Positions 16,915 to 23,909 of a stretch of DNA of 64,000 nt are shown one piece after another; the stretch's first letter is position 1; each line of letters begins with the position of its first letter. Below the pieces are notes generated by a model that was not told where the DNA came from, ran no database searches, and saw nothing but the letters and a program-made list of their open reading frames with translations. The stretch is from NCBI RefSeq assembly GCF_001704635.1, contig NZ_MAXF01000024.1, forward strand, positions 1 through 64,000, written 5' to 3'. A program made the translations under genes and the position numbers. This DNA comes from Streptomyces sparsogenes. GTDB lineage: Bacteria; Actinomycetota; Actinomycetes; Streptomycetales; Streptomycetaceae.

Positions 16915-18384
16915 TCAACGGCTGTTCGCGGCCACCTCGTTCGACGGGGTGACCGCGTCCGGACCGGCGGAGCGGTGCGGCACCGCCGAGCCTTCCGCGG
17001 GCCTGGACCTCGCCAGCCACAGGCCGGTGAACACTGCGGTGGCCAACGTGACGGCGCCGGCGGCGACGAAGGCGCTGTTGAGGCCGGCCTCGAAGGACGC
17101 GCCGCCGGATTGCCGGGTGCGGACGACGGCTCCGAGCACCGCCACGCCGAGCACCGCGCCGATCTGCCGGGTGGTGCTGCTGATGCCGGAGGCGAGGCCG
17201 CCTTCCTGCGGGCTGACCGCCTGGATGGCGGCGCCGGTCAGCGGGGACATGGTCAGGGCGAAGCCGATGCCGACGACTCCCAGCCGCCACCACACGTTCC
17301 CGTAACCGGTGTCGGCGTGCACCGTGCCCAGCGCCAGCAGCCCCCCTCCGGCCAGGGCCAGGCCGATGGTCACCACGACCCGGAAGCCGTACCGGGCGGC
17401 GAGCCGGCCCGCGAACGGGCTGACGATCACCATGGCGAGGGTGGCGGGGAGGGTCTGCAGGCCGGCGCGCAGGATCGAGCTGCCCTGGACGTAGACGAAG
17501 AACTGGGAGAAGAAGAACGACGAGCCCATGAGCGCGAACCCCACCACGACCATGGCGGTGTTGGACACGGTGAACAGCCGCTGCCGGAACAGCCGCAGCG
17601 GCAGCATCGGTGCGGAGCGACGCGCTTCGACGGCGACGAAGCCGGCGAGGAGGATCGCCGCGGCGGCGAAGCTTCCCAGGATGACCGGTGAGGTCCAGCC
17701 GCGGGCGCCACCCTCGATCAGCCCGTAGGCCAGCGCCCCCACCGCCAGAACGGACAGCACCGTGCCCGGGACGTCGATCGCCGGGGCGTTCGGATTGCGG
17801 GACTCGTCCAGGTGGCGCAGGCCGACCAGCAGCAGGATCACGCCGATGGGCAGATTGACCAGGAAGATGGCGGGCCAGCCGAAGGCGTCCGTCAGCGCGC
17901 CGCCGGCCACGGGTCCGGCGGCCAGGCCGATGCCGCTCAATCCTGCCCACAGCCCGATCGCCTTGACGCGTTCCTGCGGAACGGGATAGGCGGCGGCGAG
18001 CAGGGCCAGCGAGGCGGGGCTCAGCGCCGCGGCGCCGACGCCCTGGAGCACCCGGCCGGCGATCAGCCATCCGGCCGAGGGCGCGAGGCTGCACAGCCCC
18101 GATGCGGCGGTGAACACCACCGCACCGGCCAGGTACACCCGCTTGCGGCCGAACCGGTCGGCGAAAACGCCGCCGGACAGCAGCAGCATGGCGACCAGCA
18201 GCACGTACGCGTCGACGATCCACTGCAGACCGGTCAGCTGAGTGTGCAGCCGGTGCTGCATGTCGGGCAGCGCCGCTCCGACGATCGTGTTGTCGAGCAG
18301 CACCATGAATTGGCCCAGGCAGGTCACCGTGAGCAGCACGACCCGGTTCGGTCGACCGTCTACGGCCGCAGCCGATGCAGCCAT
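16915..18384 (-). CDS. MFS drug exporter, DHA2 (14-TM, EmrB/QacA) family
   Basis: A 489-aa, strongly hydrophobic protein with the DHA2 signatures: motif A after the second helix (GGVFADRFGRKRVYLAG), DNTIVGAALPDMQ near the N-terminus, and motif C-like segments (AGLSGIGLAAGPVAGGAL). Expected to export hydrophobic or cationic drugs using the proton gradient. ATG 18384 (MAASAAAV) has GAGAGGA at about 9 nt; the frame extends to 18420 without a better site. It is divergent from a TetR gene, and two matching operators lie between them, so repression by that TetR is likely. Confidence 0.9.
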   Translation of the reverse strand: MAASAAAVDGRPNRVVLLTVTCLGQFMVLLDNTIVGAALPDMQHRLHTQLTGLQWIVDAYVLLVAMLLLSGGVFADRFGRKRVYLAGAVVFTAASGLCSLAPSAGWLIAGRVLQGVGAAALSPASLALLAAAYPVPQERVKAIGLWAGLSGIGLAAGPVAGGALTDAFGWPAIFLVNLPIGVILLLVGLRHLDESRNPNAPAIDVPGTVLSVLAVGALAYGLIEGGARGWTSPVILGSFAAAAILLAGFVAVEARRSAPMLPLRLFRQRLFTVSNTAMVVVGFALMGSSFFFSQFFVYVQGSSILRAGLQTLPATLAMVIVSPFAGRLAARYGFRVVVTIGLALAGGGLLALGTVHADTGYGNVWWRLGVVGIGFALTMSPLTGAAIQAVSPQEGGLASGISSTTRQIGAVLGVAVLGAVVRTRQSGGASFEAGLNSAFVAAGAVTLATAVFTGLWLARSRPAEGSAVPHRSAGPDAVTPSNEVAANSR

Positions 18385-18446
18385 GGGGATTCCTCTCGAT
18401 CGATGGTCGCGCCTCTCCACGGCCGACGCGGTCGGCCTTGGGACGC

Positions 18447-18473
18447 CCTAACGCAGTCGTTGACTGCGTTAGG
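18447..18473. promoter_or_regulatory. TetR operator 1 (12-bp perfect arms)
   Basis: Inverted repeat CCTAACGCAGTC-gtt-GACTGCGTTAGG with no mismatch. Its core AACGCA-N9-TGCGTT is repeated in operator 2 with the same 9-nt spacer, 48 bp away centre to centre. It sits between the divergent MFS and TetR genes. Confidence 0.75.
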
Positions 18474-18495
18474 CGACTGTAAGGAGGCTCGCCCA

Positions 18496-18520
18496 TAAAC
18501 GCAAGCCTCGGCTGCGTTAA
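18496..18520. promoter_or_regulatory. TetR operator 2
   Basis: Core AACGCA (18498-18503), 9-nt spacer, TGCGTT (18513-18518), flanked by A/T-rich ends (TAA..TTAA). Same half-site and spacing as operator 1. It ends about 10 bp before the TetR start codon, which suggests autorepression. Confidence 0.65.
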
Positions 18521-18529
18521 GGTGAGGGC

Positions 18530-19096
18530 ATGGAGGAGCGACAGCGAGTCCGGCGACCGGGCGGGCGCGCCGCCCGCGTCGGCGCGGCGGTGCACCAGGC
18601 CGTCACCGACCTGATCAGCGAGCGCGGTTACGGCAAGTTCACCGTCGGCGATGTCGCGGCCCGCGCGGGCGTGGCCGACAGCAGCGTCTACCGCCGCTGG
18701 GGCAACCTGGAAGCGCTGCTCACCGATGTGGCGCTCACCCGCCTCAACGCGCGGTCGCCGATGCCCGACACCGGGAGTCTGGCCGGCGACCTGCACACTT
18801 ACGCGGCCAACGTGGCACGCGAGATCACCGGCCCCGAAGGCCTGGCGTTGCTGCGCCTGGCCGTCGCCCTGTCGGGCAACGGTCAGCAGGGCCGGCGGGC
18901 GCTTGACGACCTCCTCGCCGAACGCGCCCGGCACCTGCAGTCCATGCTCGATCGCGCCGGCGAACGCGGCGAGCGCGCACCCGACGCGTTGGAGGTGCTG
19001 GACCACGTGATGGCCCCGATGTACATCCGCGTCCTGTTCGGTCTGGACCCCCTCACCCCGGAGTACGTCGACGGGCTGGTCGACCGGCTGCTGTGA
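18530..19096 (+). CDS. TetR/AcrR-family transcriptional repressor
   Basis: A 188-aa TetR regulator. The HTH is at about residues 38-57 (FTVGDVAARAGVADSSVYRRW), followed by a helical ligand-binding domain of the TetR_C type. AAGGTGAG lies about 5 nt upstream of ATG 18530. Divergent from the DHA2 exporter and preceded by two palindromes with identical half-sites, so it probably represses both itself and the exporter until a drug-like ligand binds. Confidence 0.9.
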   Translation: MEERQRVRRPGGRAARVGAAVHQAVTDLISERGYGKFTVGDVAARAGVADSSVYRRWGNLEALLTDVALTRLNARSPMPDTGSLAGDLHTYAANVAREITGPEGLALLRLAVALSGNGQQGRRALDDLLAERARHLQSMLDRAGERGERAPDALEVLDHVMAPMYIRVLFGLDPLTPEYVDGLVDRLL

Positions 19097-19156
19097 CCCG
19101 AGGCCTTTCTCCGCGGGTGTGGTCCGGGTTTTCCGCAGGCGTGGTCCGGGCGCCCG

Positions 19157-19258
19157 TCACTCGCGCCGGCCGCCGCGATCGGCGGTGAGGCGGGCCTCGA
19201 AGCCGTCGAGGATGGACCGCAGGCCGAACGCGAAGGTGTCGTGGGGCGCCGCGGCGTA
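19157..19258 (-). pseudogene. Remnant of a TetR-family regulator (C-terminal fragment)
   Basis: The reverse strand reads YAAAPHDTFAFGLRSILDG and continues FEARLTADRGGRRE before a TGA at 19159-19157. The FAFGLRSILDGFEA pattern is the typical end of TetR ligand-binding domains. Upstream in the same frame there is only repeat-derived sequence (Leu-Thr-Arg-Ser units) and no start or HTH. It looks like the 3' end of a TetR gene deleted by recombination, joined at a tandem repeat. Confidence 0.5.
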
Positions 19259-19298
19259 CGACCGGGTCAACCGGGTCGACCGGGTCAACCGGGTCGGG
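19259..19298. repeat. Short tandem repeats at the end of the TetR remnant
   Basis: Four copies of a 9-bp unit of the form ACCGGGTC(A/G), alternating as a degenerate 18-bp repeat, directly abut the point where recognisable TetR coding sequence ends. A plausible deletion or recombination endpoint. Confidence 0.6.
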
Positions 19299-19347
19299 GG
19301 AGCATCCTGAACCGGGGGAGGCAGGGGCGGTGCCGGCGGAAATGGGG

Positions 19348-19376
19348 TTGGGCGGGCGGCGCCCGGCTGATAGCGT
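19348..19376 (+). promoter_or_regulatory. Putative sigma-A-type promoter for the leader/hydrolase unit
   Basis: -35 TTGGGC (19348-19353), 17-nt spacer, -10 TAGCGT (19371-19376). Predicted transcription start near 19383, leaving a 140-nt 5' leader before the hydrolase that contains a leader peptide and a hairpin. Confidence 0.5.
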
Positions 19377-19413
19377 CCGGTTCACCGTGACGTCGTCCGA
19401 GGAGGTGAGACCC

Positions 19414-19467
19414 ATGAACGCGGTAACCGTATGGGTGCTCCCCTTGTTCACCACGGTCGGCGACTGA
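19414..19467 (+). CDS. Leader peptide (17 aa) upstream of alpha/beta hydrolase
   Basis: MNAVTVWVLPLFTTVGD, preceded at 5 nt by GGAGGTGAG, one of the best ribosome sites in the window. It is far too short for a typical enzyme and sits between a promoter and a hairpin ahead of the hydrolase gene, which is the layout of translation-attenuation leaders in ribosome-antibiotic resistance genes. The hydrophobic Trp-Val-Leu-Pro-Leu-Phe run could be an arrest or sensing element. Role inferred from position only. Confidence 0.55.
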   Translation: MNAVTVWVLPLFTTVGD

Positions 19468-19480
19468 CATACGCGTCGCC

Positions 19481-19508
19481 GGGAGCGCCTCGATCGCAAG
19501 GCACTCCC
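19481..19508 (+). promoter_or_regulatory. Attenuator-like hairpin before hydrolase ribosome site
   Basis: GGGAG-c-GCCT, 8-nt loop, AGGC-a-CTCCC: a 9-bp stem with one internal mismatch. It ends two nucleotides before the GAAAGG ribosome site of the hydrolase and begins 13 nt after the leader-peptide stop. A ribosome stalled in the leader could affect its folding. Confidence 0.5.
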
Positions 19509-19523
19509 GAAAGGCAACACGCT

Positions 19524-20288
19524 ATGTACTCTCTTCAGTTCACCTCCGAATCCTCGTCGAACGGCATGCGCGAGCGCGACTTCACCGTGGGCGAGGTGCC
19601 CGGGGTCCTCTGGTCGCCCCTGACCGCCGCCGACCGCGCGCCTCTGGTGCTGATGGGCCACGGTGGCGGCACCCACAAGAGGTGGCCGGCGATGACCGGC
19701 CGCGCACAGCGCCTCGTGGCCGACGGCGGCTTCCACGTCGCCGTCATCGACGCGCCCGGCCACGGCGACCGGCCGCGCACCGCCTACGACGAGCAGGAGA
19801 TCGCGGAGCTCTACCGGGCGCGGGCGGCGGGCGAGCCGGAGGGCCCGATCGTCGTCCGCTACAACGCCCAGCTGGCGGAGCGCGCCGTGCCCGAGTGGCT
19901 GGCCACCCTGGACGCCCTCCAGGAGCTGCCGGAGATCGGCACGGACGGGCCGGTCGGCTACTTCGGTCTCAACATGGGCACCGCGATCGGGGTCCCGCTG
20001 GTGGCGATCGAACCGAGGATCACCGCGGCGGTCTTCGGTCTCCACTGGCCCGACGCCCTGGCCGAGAAGGCGAGGCGGATCACCGTCCCGATCGAGTTCG
20101 ACATGCAGTGGGACGACGAGCACATCCCGCGCGAGTCCGCTCTCGCGCTGTTCGACGCCTTCGCCTCGAAGGAGAAGACGCTGCACGCGAACACGGGCGC
20201 CCACAAGGAGCTGCCCAGGTTCGAGGCCGACAGCGCGGTCCGGTTCTTCGTCCGGCACCTCGGGGCCTCGGTCGCCGCGCCGGTCTGA
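19524..20288 (+). CDS. Alpha/beta-hydrolase-fold protein with Asn in place of nucleophile Ser
   Basis: A 254-aa alpha/beta hydrolase of the dienelactone-hydrolase-like type: oxyanion segment MGHGGGTHKRWP, AVIDAPGHGDRP, and C-terminal acid/base region DMQWDDEHIP and GAHKELP. The nucleophile elbow reads YFGLNMGT, with Asn150 (AAC) where G-x-S-x-G is expected, so ordinary esterase activity is doubtful; it may bind a ligand, use other chemistry, or have lost function. ATG 19524 has GAAAGG 9 nt upstream. A leader peptide and hairpin precede it. Confidence 0.8.
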   Translation: MYSLQFTSESSSNGMRERDFTVGEVPGVLWSPLTAADRAPLVLMGHGGGTHKRWPAMTGRAQRLVADGGFHVAVIDAPGHGDRPRTAYDEQEIAELYRARAAGEPEGPIVVRYNAQLAERAVPEWLATLDALQELPEIGTDGPVGYFGLNMGTAIGVPLVAIEPRITAAVFGLHWPDALAEKARRITVPIEFDMQWDDEHIPRESALALFDAFASKEKTLHANTGAHKELPRFEADSAVRFFVRHLGASVAAPV

Positions 20289-20343
20289 CGCGAGCGGTGG
20301 CGGCGCCCGGCCGAGCGGGTCGGGCGCCGCCGTCATGGCCTCG

Positions 20344-20877
20344 TCATACGGCTCGGTGGCCCGGGACGACATCGCAGACCATCGCCCCGATGGTCGACTT
20401 CATGTTGTGGCGTAGCTGGTCCAGCCGCCCCTGGAGGATCGCCGCGGCGTTGGCGGGGTCGGCTCGTACGGCCGCGCGGGCGCCGCTGTCGCCCGGGCCG
20501 TGCGTGAACGACTGGCGGACCACCGTCTGCACGGGCCGCACGGCGGGGCGCAGGTCGTAGCGCCAGGCGGCGAAGGGTTCATGGGTCTCGGGGTCGCCGC
20601 CGTACACGTCCCAGCCGAACGCGTACGGCGCGGTGGCGGCGGTCACCACGCACAGCACGTGGGTGACCAAGCCGTCCGGAAAGCGATTGCGGGCCTCGTA
20701 CCGGGCGCCGACCTCCGGTCCGGTCCAGCCGTCCAGCCAGGCGGCGTAGGTGCACTCGGGGCTCCAGTCGCCGTATCGCGACAGGTCGGTGATCACGGGC
20801 CAGAGCTCGTCGATGGGCACGTCGACGAGCAGTTCCACCTCGGTGTGGGCGCCGGTGACGCCGAAGTCTTCGTCCAT
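20344..20877 (-). CDS. SRPBCC-family (START/Bet v1-like) protein
   Basis: A 177-aa protein with the polyketide-cyclase/SRPBCC pattern: VELLVDVPIDELWPVITDLSRYGDWSPEC at residues 14-42 and later strands including APYAFGWDVYG. These form a helix-grip pocket for lipids or polyketide-like ligands. No biosynthetic genes are next to it, so the ligand is unknown. Convergent with the hydrolase gene (55 bp) and divergent from the receptor kinase gene. Confidence 0.8.
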   Translation of the reverse strand: MDEDFGVTGAHTEVELLVDVPIDELWPVITDLSRYGDWSPECTYAAWLDGWTGPEVGARYEARNRFPDGLVTHVLCVVTAATAPYAFGWDVYGGDPETHEPFAAWRYDLRPAVRPVQTVVRQSFTHGPGDSGARAAVRADPANAAAILQGRLDQLRHNMKSTIGAMVCDVVPGHRAV

Positions 20878-21050
20878 GTGGGGGTAGACCGGCCGGGCGA
20901 CGGAAACTCATCGCGGCGCGGGTCAGCCCCGGGGCGCGGGAGTGGCCCGGTCGTGATCCGTCGGCGAGTAAAGTGCCTGAACCCAGGGCCCGTAGAGGAG
21001 CCGACGGGTGGTCTGCTCGTTCTGGACCGTGACCAAGGGGGAGAGTGGCC

Positions 21051-23084
21051 GTGACAGGAAACGCGCGGCCGGGCCAGGTGATCGGGGGCCGGTACCGGCT
21101 GGTCTCCCACCTGGGCTCGGGCGGATTCGGGCGGGTCTGGAAGGCGCACGACGAGACCCTGCGGCTGGACGTGGCGGTCAAGGAGTTGTGGCTGCCCCCG
21201 GCGGCGTCCGAGACCGAGCAGGCCGAACGGCTGGCGCGCGCCGCGCGTGAGGCCCGCAACGCCGCCCGGCTGCGCGACCACCCGAACATCGTGGGGGTTC
21301 ACGACGTCGTCATCGAGGACGACCGCCCCTGGATCGTCATGCGGCTGGTGGACGGCTGCTCGCTGGAGGAGCGGCTGGCCGAGCGCGGACCGCTGTCGGT
21401 GGAGGAGGCCGCGAACGTCGCCGAGCGGCTGCTGCTCGCGCTCGGCGCGGCCCACGACGCGGGGATCGTGCATCGCGACGTCAAGCCGGCCAACGTCATG
21501 CTCGCCGCCAACGGCGAGGTGCTGCTCGCCGATTTCGGGATCGCGGTCCACCACGCCGACACCGCCCTGACCGCCACGGGGGCGGTCATCGGCTCGGTGG
21601 AGTACATGGCCCCCGAGCGGCTGCGCGGCACCGACGGGCTGGCCGCCGGCGACCTGTTCTCGCTGGGGGTGACGCTGTACCAGGCCGTCGAGGGCGTCTC
21701 GCCGTTCCGCCGGGACACCCCCACCGGGTCGCTGACCGCAGTCCTGTTCGACCAGGCGCCGCCGCCCCGGCGGGCCGGGCGGCTCGCTCCGCTCATCACG
21801 GGGCTGCTGGAGAAGGACCCGGACCGGCGCCCGACCGTAGCGGCGGCCCTGGCCTCGCTCCGCTCCCCCACAGCGTCCATGACCACGCAGACGGCTCACC
21901 GTCCGCCCCTGCCTCCCCCCTCACGCCCCCGGCGCAGGGCAGGGGTGCTCGTCGCCGCGGGGGCCCTGGTCCTGGCCTGCGTCGTGACCGGCCTGGTGCT
22001 GGCATGGCCGTTCGGGGGGTCCGATGACAAGACCGCCGGCAAGAAGACGGGCGGCAGCGGTAACAGCGGCGGCAGCGGTAACAGCGGCACCAAGGGCATC
22101 ACCATCGGCCTGGCGCTGCCGACCAAGGACTCCCAGCGGTGGATCACCGACGGCACCGCCATGAAGAAGCAGTTCGAGGCCAAGGGCTACACGGTCGACC
22201 TCCGGTACGGCAATGGCGACGCCAACCAGCAGGCCACGCAGCTCGACAACATGATCGCCAAGGGGCACAAGCTGCTGGTGGTCGCCCCGATCGACAGCGC
22301 CTCGCTGTCCGGCGTGCTGGAGCGGGCCGAGGAGGCGGACATCAAGGTCATGGCGTACGACCTGCCGCTGTTGAACACCGACGCGGTCGACTACTACGTC
22401 AGCTTCGACAGCCGCGAGTCCGGCCGGCTGCAGGGCGACTCCATCGTCCGCAAGCTGGGGCTCGACAAGGGCGAGAAGGGCCCGTTCAACGTCGAGCTGT
22501 TCGCCGGCGCGGCCACGGACCCGAACACCCGGTACTTCTTCGACGGCGCGATGGACAAGCTCAAGCCGTACCTCGCCGACCACCGGCTCGTGGTCCGCAG
22601 CGGCCAGACCCAGCTGTACCAGCTCACGACCGAGCGCTGGGACGGCGCGGCCGCCCAGAAGCGGATGAGCGACCTGCTCAGCGAGTCATACGTCAAGGCC
22701 AGGGTCGACGCGGTGCTCTCGCCCTACGACGGGATGTCCCTCGGCATCCTCTCCGCGCTCAAGGCCGACGGCTACGGCTTCAAGAACCGTCCGTACCCGA
22801 TCGTCACCGGGCAGGACGCGGAGCTGGCCTCGGTCAAGTCGATCAACAAGGGCGAGCAGACGCAGACCGTCTACAAGGACACCCGCAAGCTCGCCAAGGC
22901 CGCCGTGAACGCGGGCGACGCGATGTTCACGGGGGGCAGGCCGGAGGCCAACGCCACCACGTCGTACGACAACGGCGAGAAGCGGGTCCCCTCCCGTCTG
23001 CTGCGGCCGGTGAGCATCGACAAGTCCAACACCCGGCTGCTGGTGGACGAGGGCTACTACACCGAAGCCGAGCTGGGACAGTAG
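21051..23084 (+). CDS. Ser/Thr protein kinase fused to a ChvE-like periplasmic sugar-binding domain
   Basis: A 677-aa protein. Residues ~13-272 are a Hanks-type kinase: LGSGGFGRV, VAVKEL (K44), HRDVKPANVM (H141-R-D143), ADFGIA (DFG 161-163), APE and WS-like DLFSLGV. A basic Pro-rich stretch precedes one transmembrane helix (~298-319); a Gly/Ser linker leads to an extracellular type-1 periplasmic-binding domain (~350-677) very like ChvE/xylose-binding proteins (KDSQRWI, VVAPIDSASLSGVL, DAVLSPYDGMSLGIL, VTGQDAELASVKSI, DKSNTRLLVDEGYYTE). Expected to sense a sugar outside and signal by phosphorylation inside. GTG 21051 has GGGGGAG 8 nt upstream; GTG 21045 is also possible. No ABC permease adjoins it. 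Confidence 0.93.
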   Translation: MTGNARPGQVIGGRYRLVSHLGSGGFGRVWKAHDETLRLDVAVKELWLPPAASETEQAERLARAAREARNAARLRDHPNIVGVHDVVIEDDRPWIVMRLVDGCSLEERLAERGPLSVEEAANVAERLLLALGAAHDAGIVHRDVKPANVMLAANGEVLLADFGIAVHHADTALTATGAVIGSVEYMAPERLRGTDGLAAGDLFSLGVTLYQAVEGVSPFRRDTPTGSLTAVLFDQAPPPRRAGRLAPLITGLLEKDPDRRPTVAAALASLRSPTASMTTQTAHRPPLPPPSRPRRRAGVLVAAGALVLACVVTGLVLAWPFGGSDDKTAGKKTGGSGNSGGSGNSGTKGITIGLALPTKDSQRWITDGTAMKKQFEAKGYTVDLRYGNGDANQQATQLDNMIAKGHKLLVVAPIDSASLSGVLERAEEADIKVMAYDLPLLNTDAVDYYVSFDSRESGRLQGDSIVRKLGLDKGEKGPFNVELFAGAATDPNTRYFFDGAMDKLKPYLADHRLVVRSGQTQLYQLTTERWDGAAAQKRMSDLLSESYVKARVDAVLSPYDGMSLGILSALKADGYGFKNRPYPIVTGQDAELASVKSINKGEQTQTVYKDTRKLAKAAVNAGDAMFTGGRPEANATTSYDNGEKRVPSRLLRPVSIDKSNTRLLVDEGYYTEAELGQ

Positions 23085-23091
23085 GGCCGGC

Positions 23092-23874
23092 TCACGCCAG
23101 CCACTGGTCGTACGCCAGCTTGCAGACCAGCGACACCACGACGACCACCAGGACCCCCCGGACGAACCCGCTCCCGCGCTTGAGCGCCATCCGCGCGCCC
23201 AGCATCCCGCCGCCCAGGTTGAACAGCGCGAGGAGCGCCGCCATGCGCCACAGGACGGTGCCCTGGACGGCGAAGGTGACGAGCGCGCCGAAGTTGGTGC
23301 AGACGTTGACGACCTTGGCCGTGGCGGAGGCGGTGACCAGGTTCATGTGGAGGGTGGCGACGAGGGAGATGACCAGGAAGGTGCCGGTGCCGGGGCCGAT
23401 GAGGCCGTCGTAGAAGCCGATGCCGAGGCCGACGGCGAGGATCGCGGCGAGCACGCGCTGCCGGCTCACGGGGCCCGCCGGGGCCGGGGCGGTGCCGAAG
23501 GCCGGGCGGAGGAGGACGAAGGCGAGCACGGCCAGCAGGACCACCATGATCAGCGGGCGCAGGACGCCGCTGTTGATGCCGGAGGCGAGGAAGGCGCCCC
23601 CGAGTGCGCCGGCGAGGGCGGCCGCGCCGATGCGGGTGGCGAGCCGTATGTCGACCGGGGCCTTGCGGGTGTAGGTGATGGCGGCCCCGGTCGTGCCGAC
23701 GATAGCGACCGCCTTGTTGGTGCCGAGGATGTAGGTGGGCTGGAAGTGCGGCAGTCCGACCAGCATGGCGGGCAGCAGGAGGAGGCCCCCGCCTCCCACC
23801 ACGGCGTCGATCCAGCCGGCCCCGGCCGCGGCCAGGCAGAGCAGGAGCAACGTCACCAGCGATATGTCAGGCAT
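23092..23874 (-). CDS. TSUP/TauE-SafE family membrane permease
   Basis: A 260-aa hydrophobic protein with about eight membrane helices. Duplicated TSUP motifs are visible: AGWIDAVVGGGGLLLLPAML with LGTNKAVAIVGTTGAA in the first half, and GFYDGLIGPGTGTFLVISLV with TASATAKVVNVCTNFGAL in the second. The family exports or imports sulfite, sulfonates or other organosulfur anions. Start at ATG 23874, inferred from the usual N-terminus. It follows the Stealth gene on the same strand with 35 bp between and converges with the receptor kinase gene, stops 7 bp apart. Confidence 0.88.
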   Translation of the reverse strand: MPDISLVTLLLLCLAAAGAGWIDAVVGGGGLLLLPAMLVGLPHFQPTYILGTNKAVAIVGTTGAAITYTRKAPVDIRLATRIGAAALAGALGGAFLASGINSGVLRPLIMVVLLAVLAFVLLRPAFGTAPAPAGPVSRQRVLAAILAVGLGIGFYDGLIGPGTGTFLVISLVATLHMNLVTASATAKVVNVCTNFGALVTFAVQGTVLWRMAALLALFNLGGGMLGARMALKRGSGFVRGVLVVVVVSLVCKLAYDQWLA

Positions 23875-23909
23875 GATCAGGAGCCTAGCCAGTGCGATGC
23901 GCCGGTTTA

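Noticed and set aside
19119..19310. Forward 63-aa frame after the TetR gene
   Set aside because: It is the complement of the TetR C-terminal remnant and the tandem repeat, with no ribosome site.
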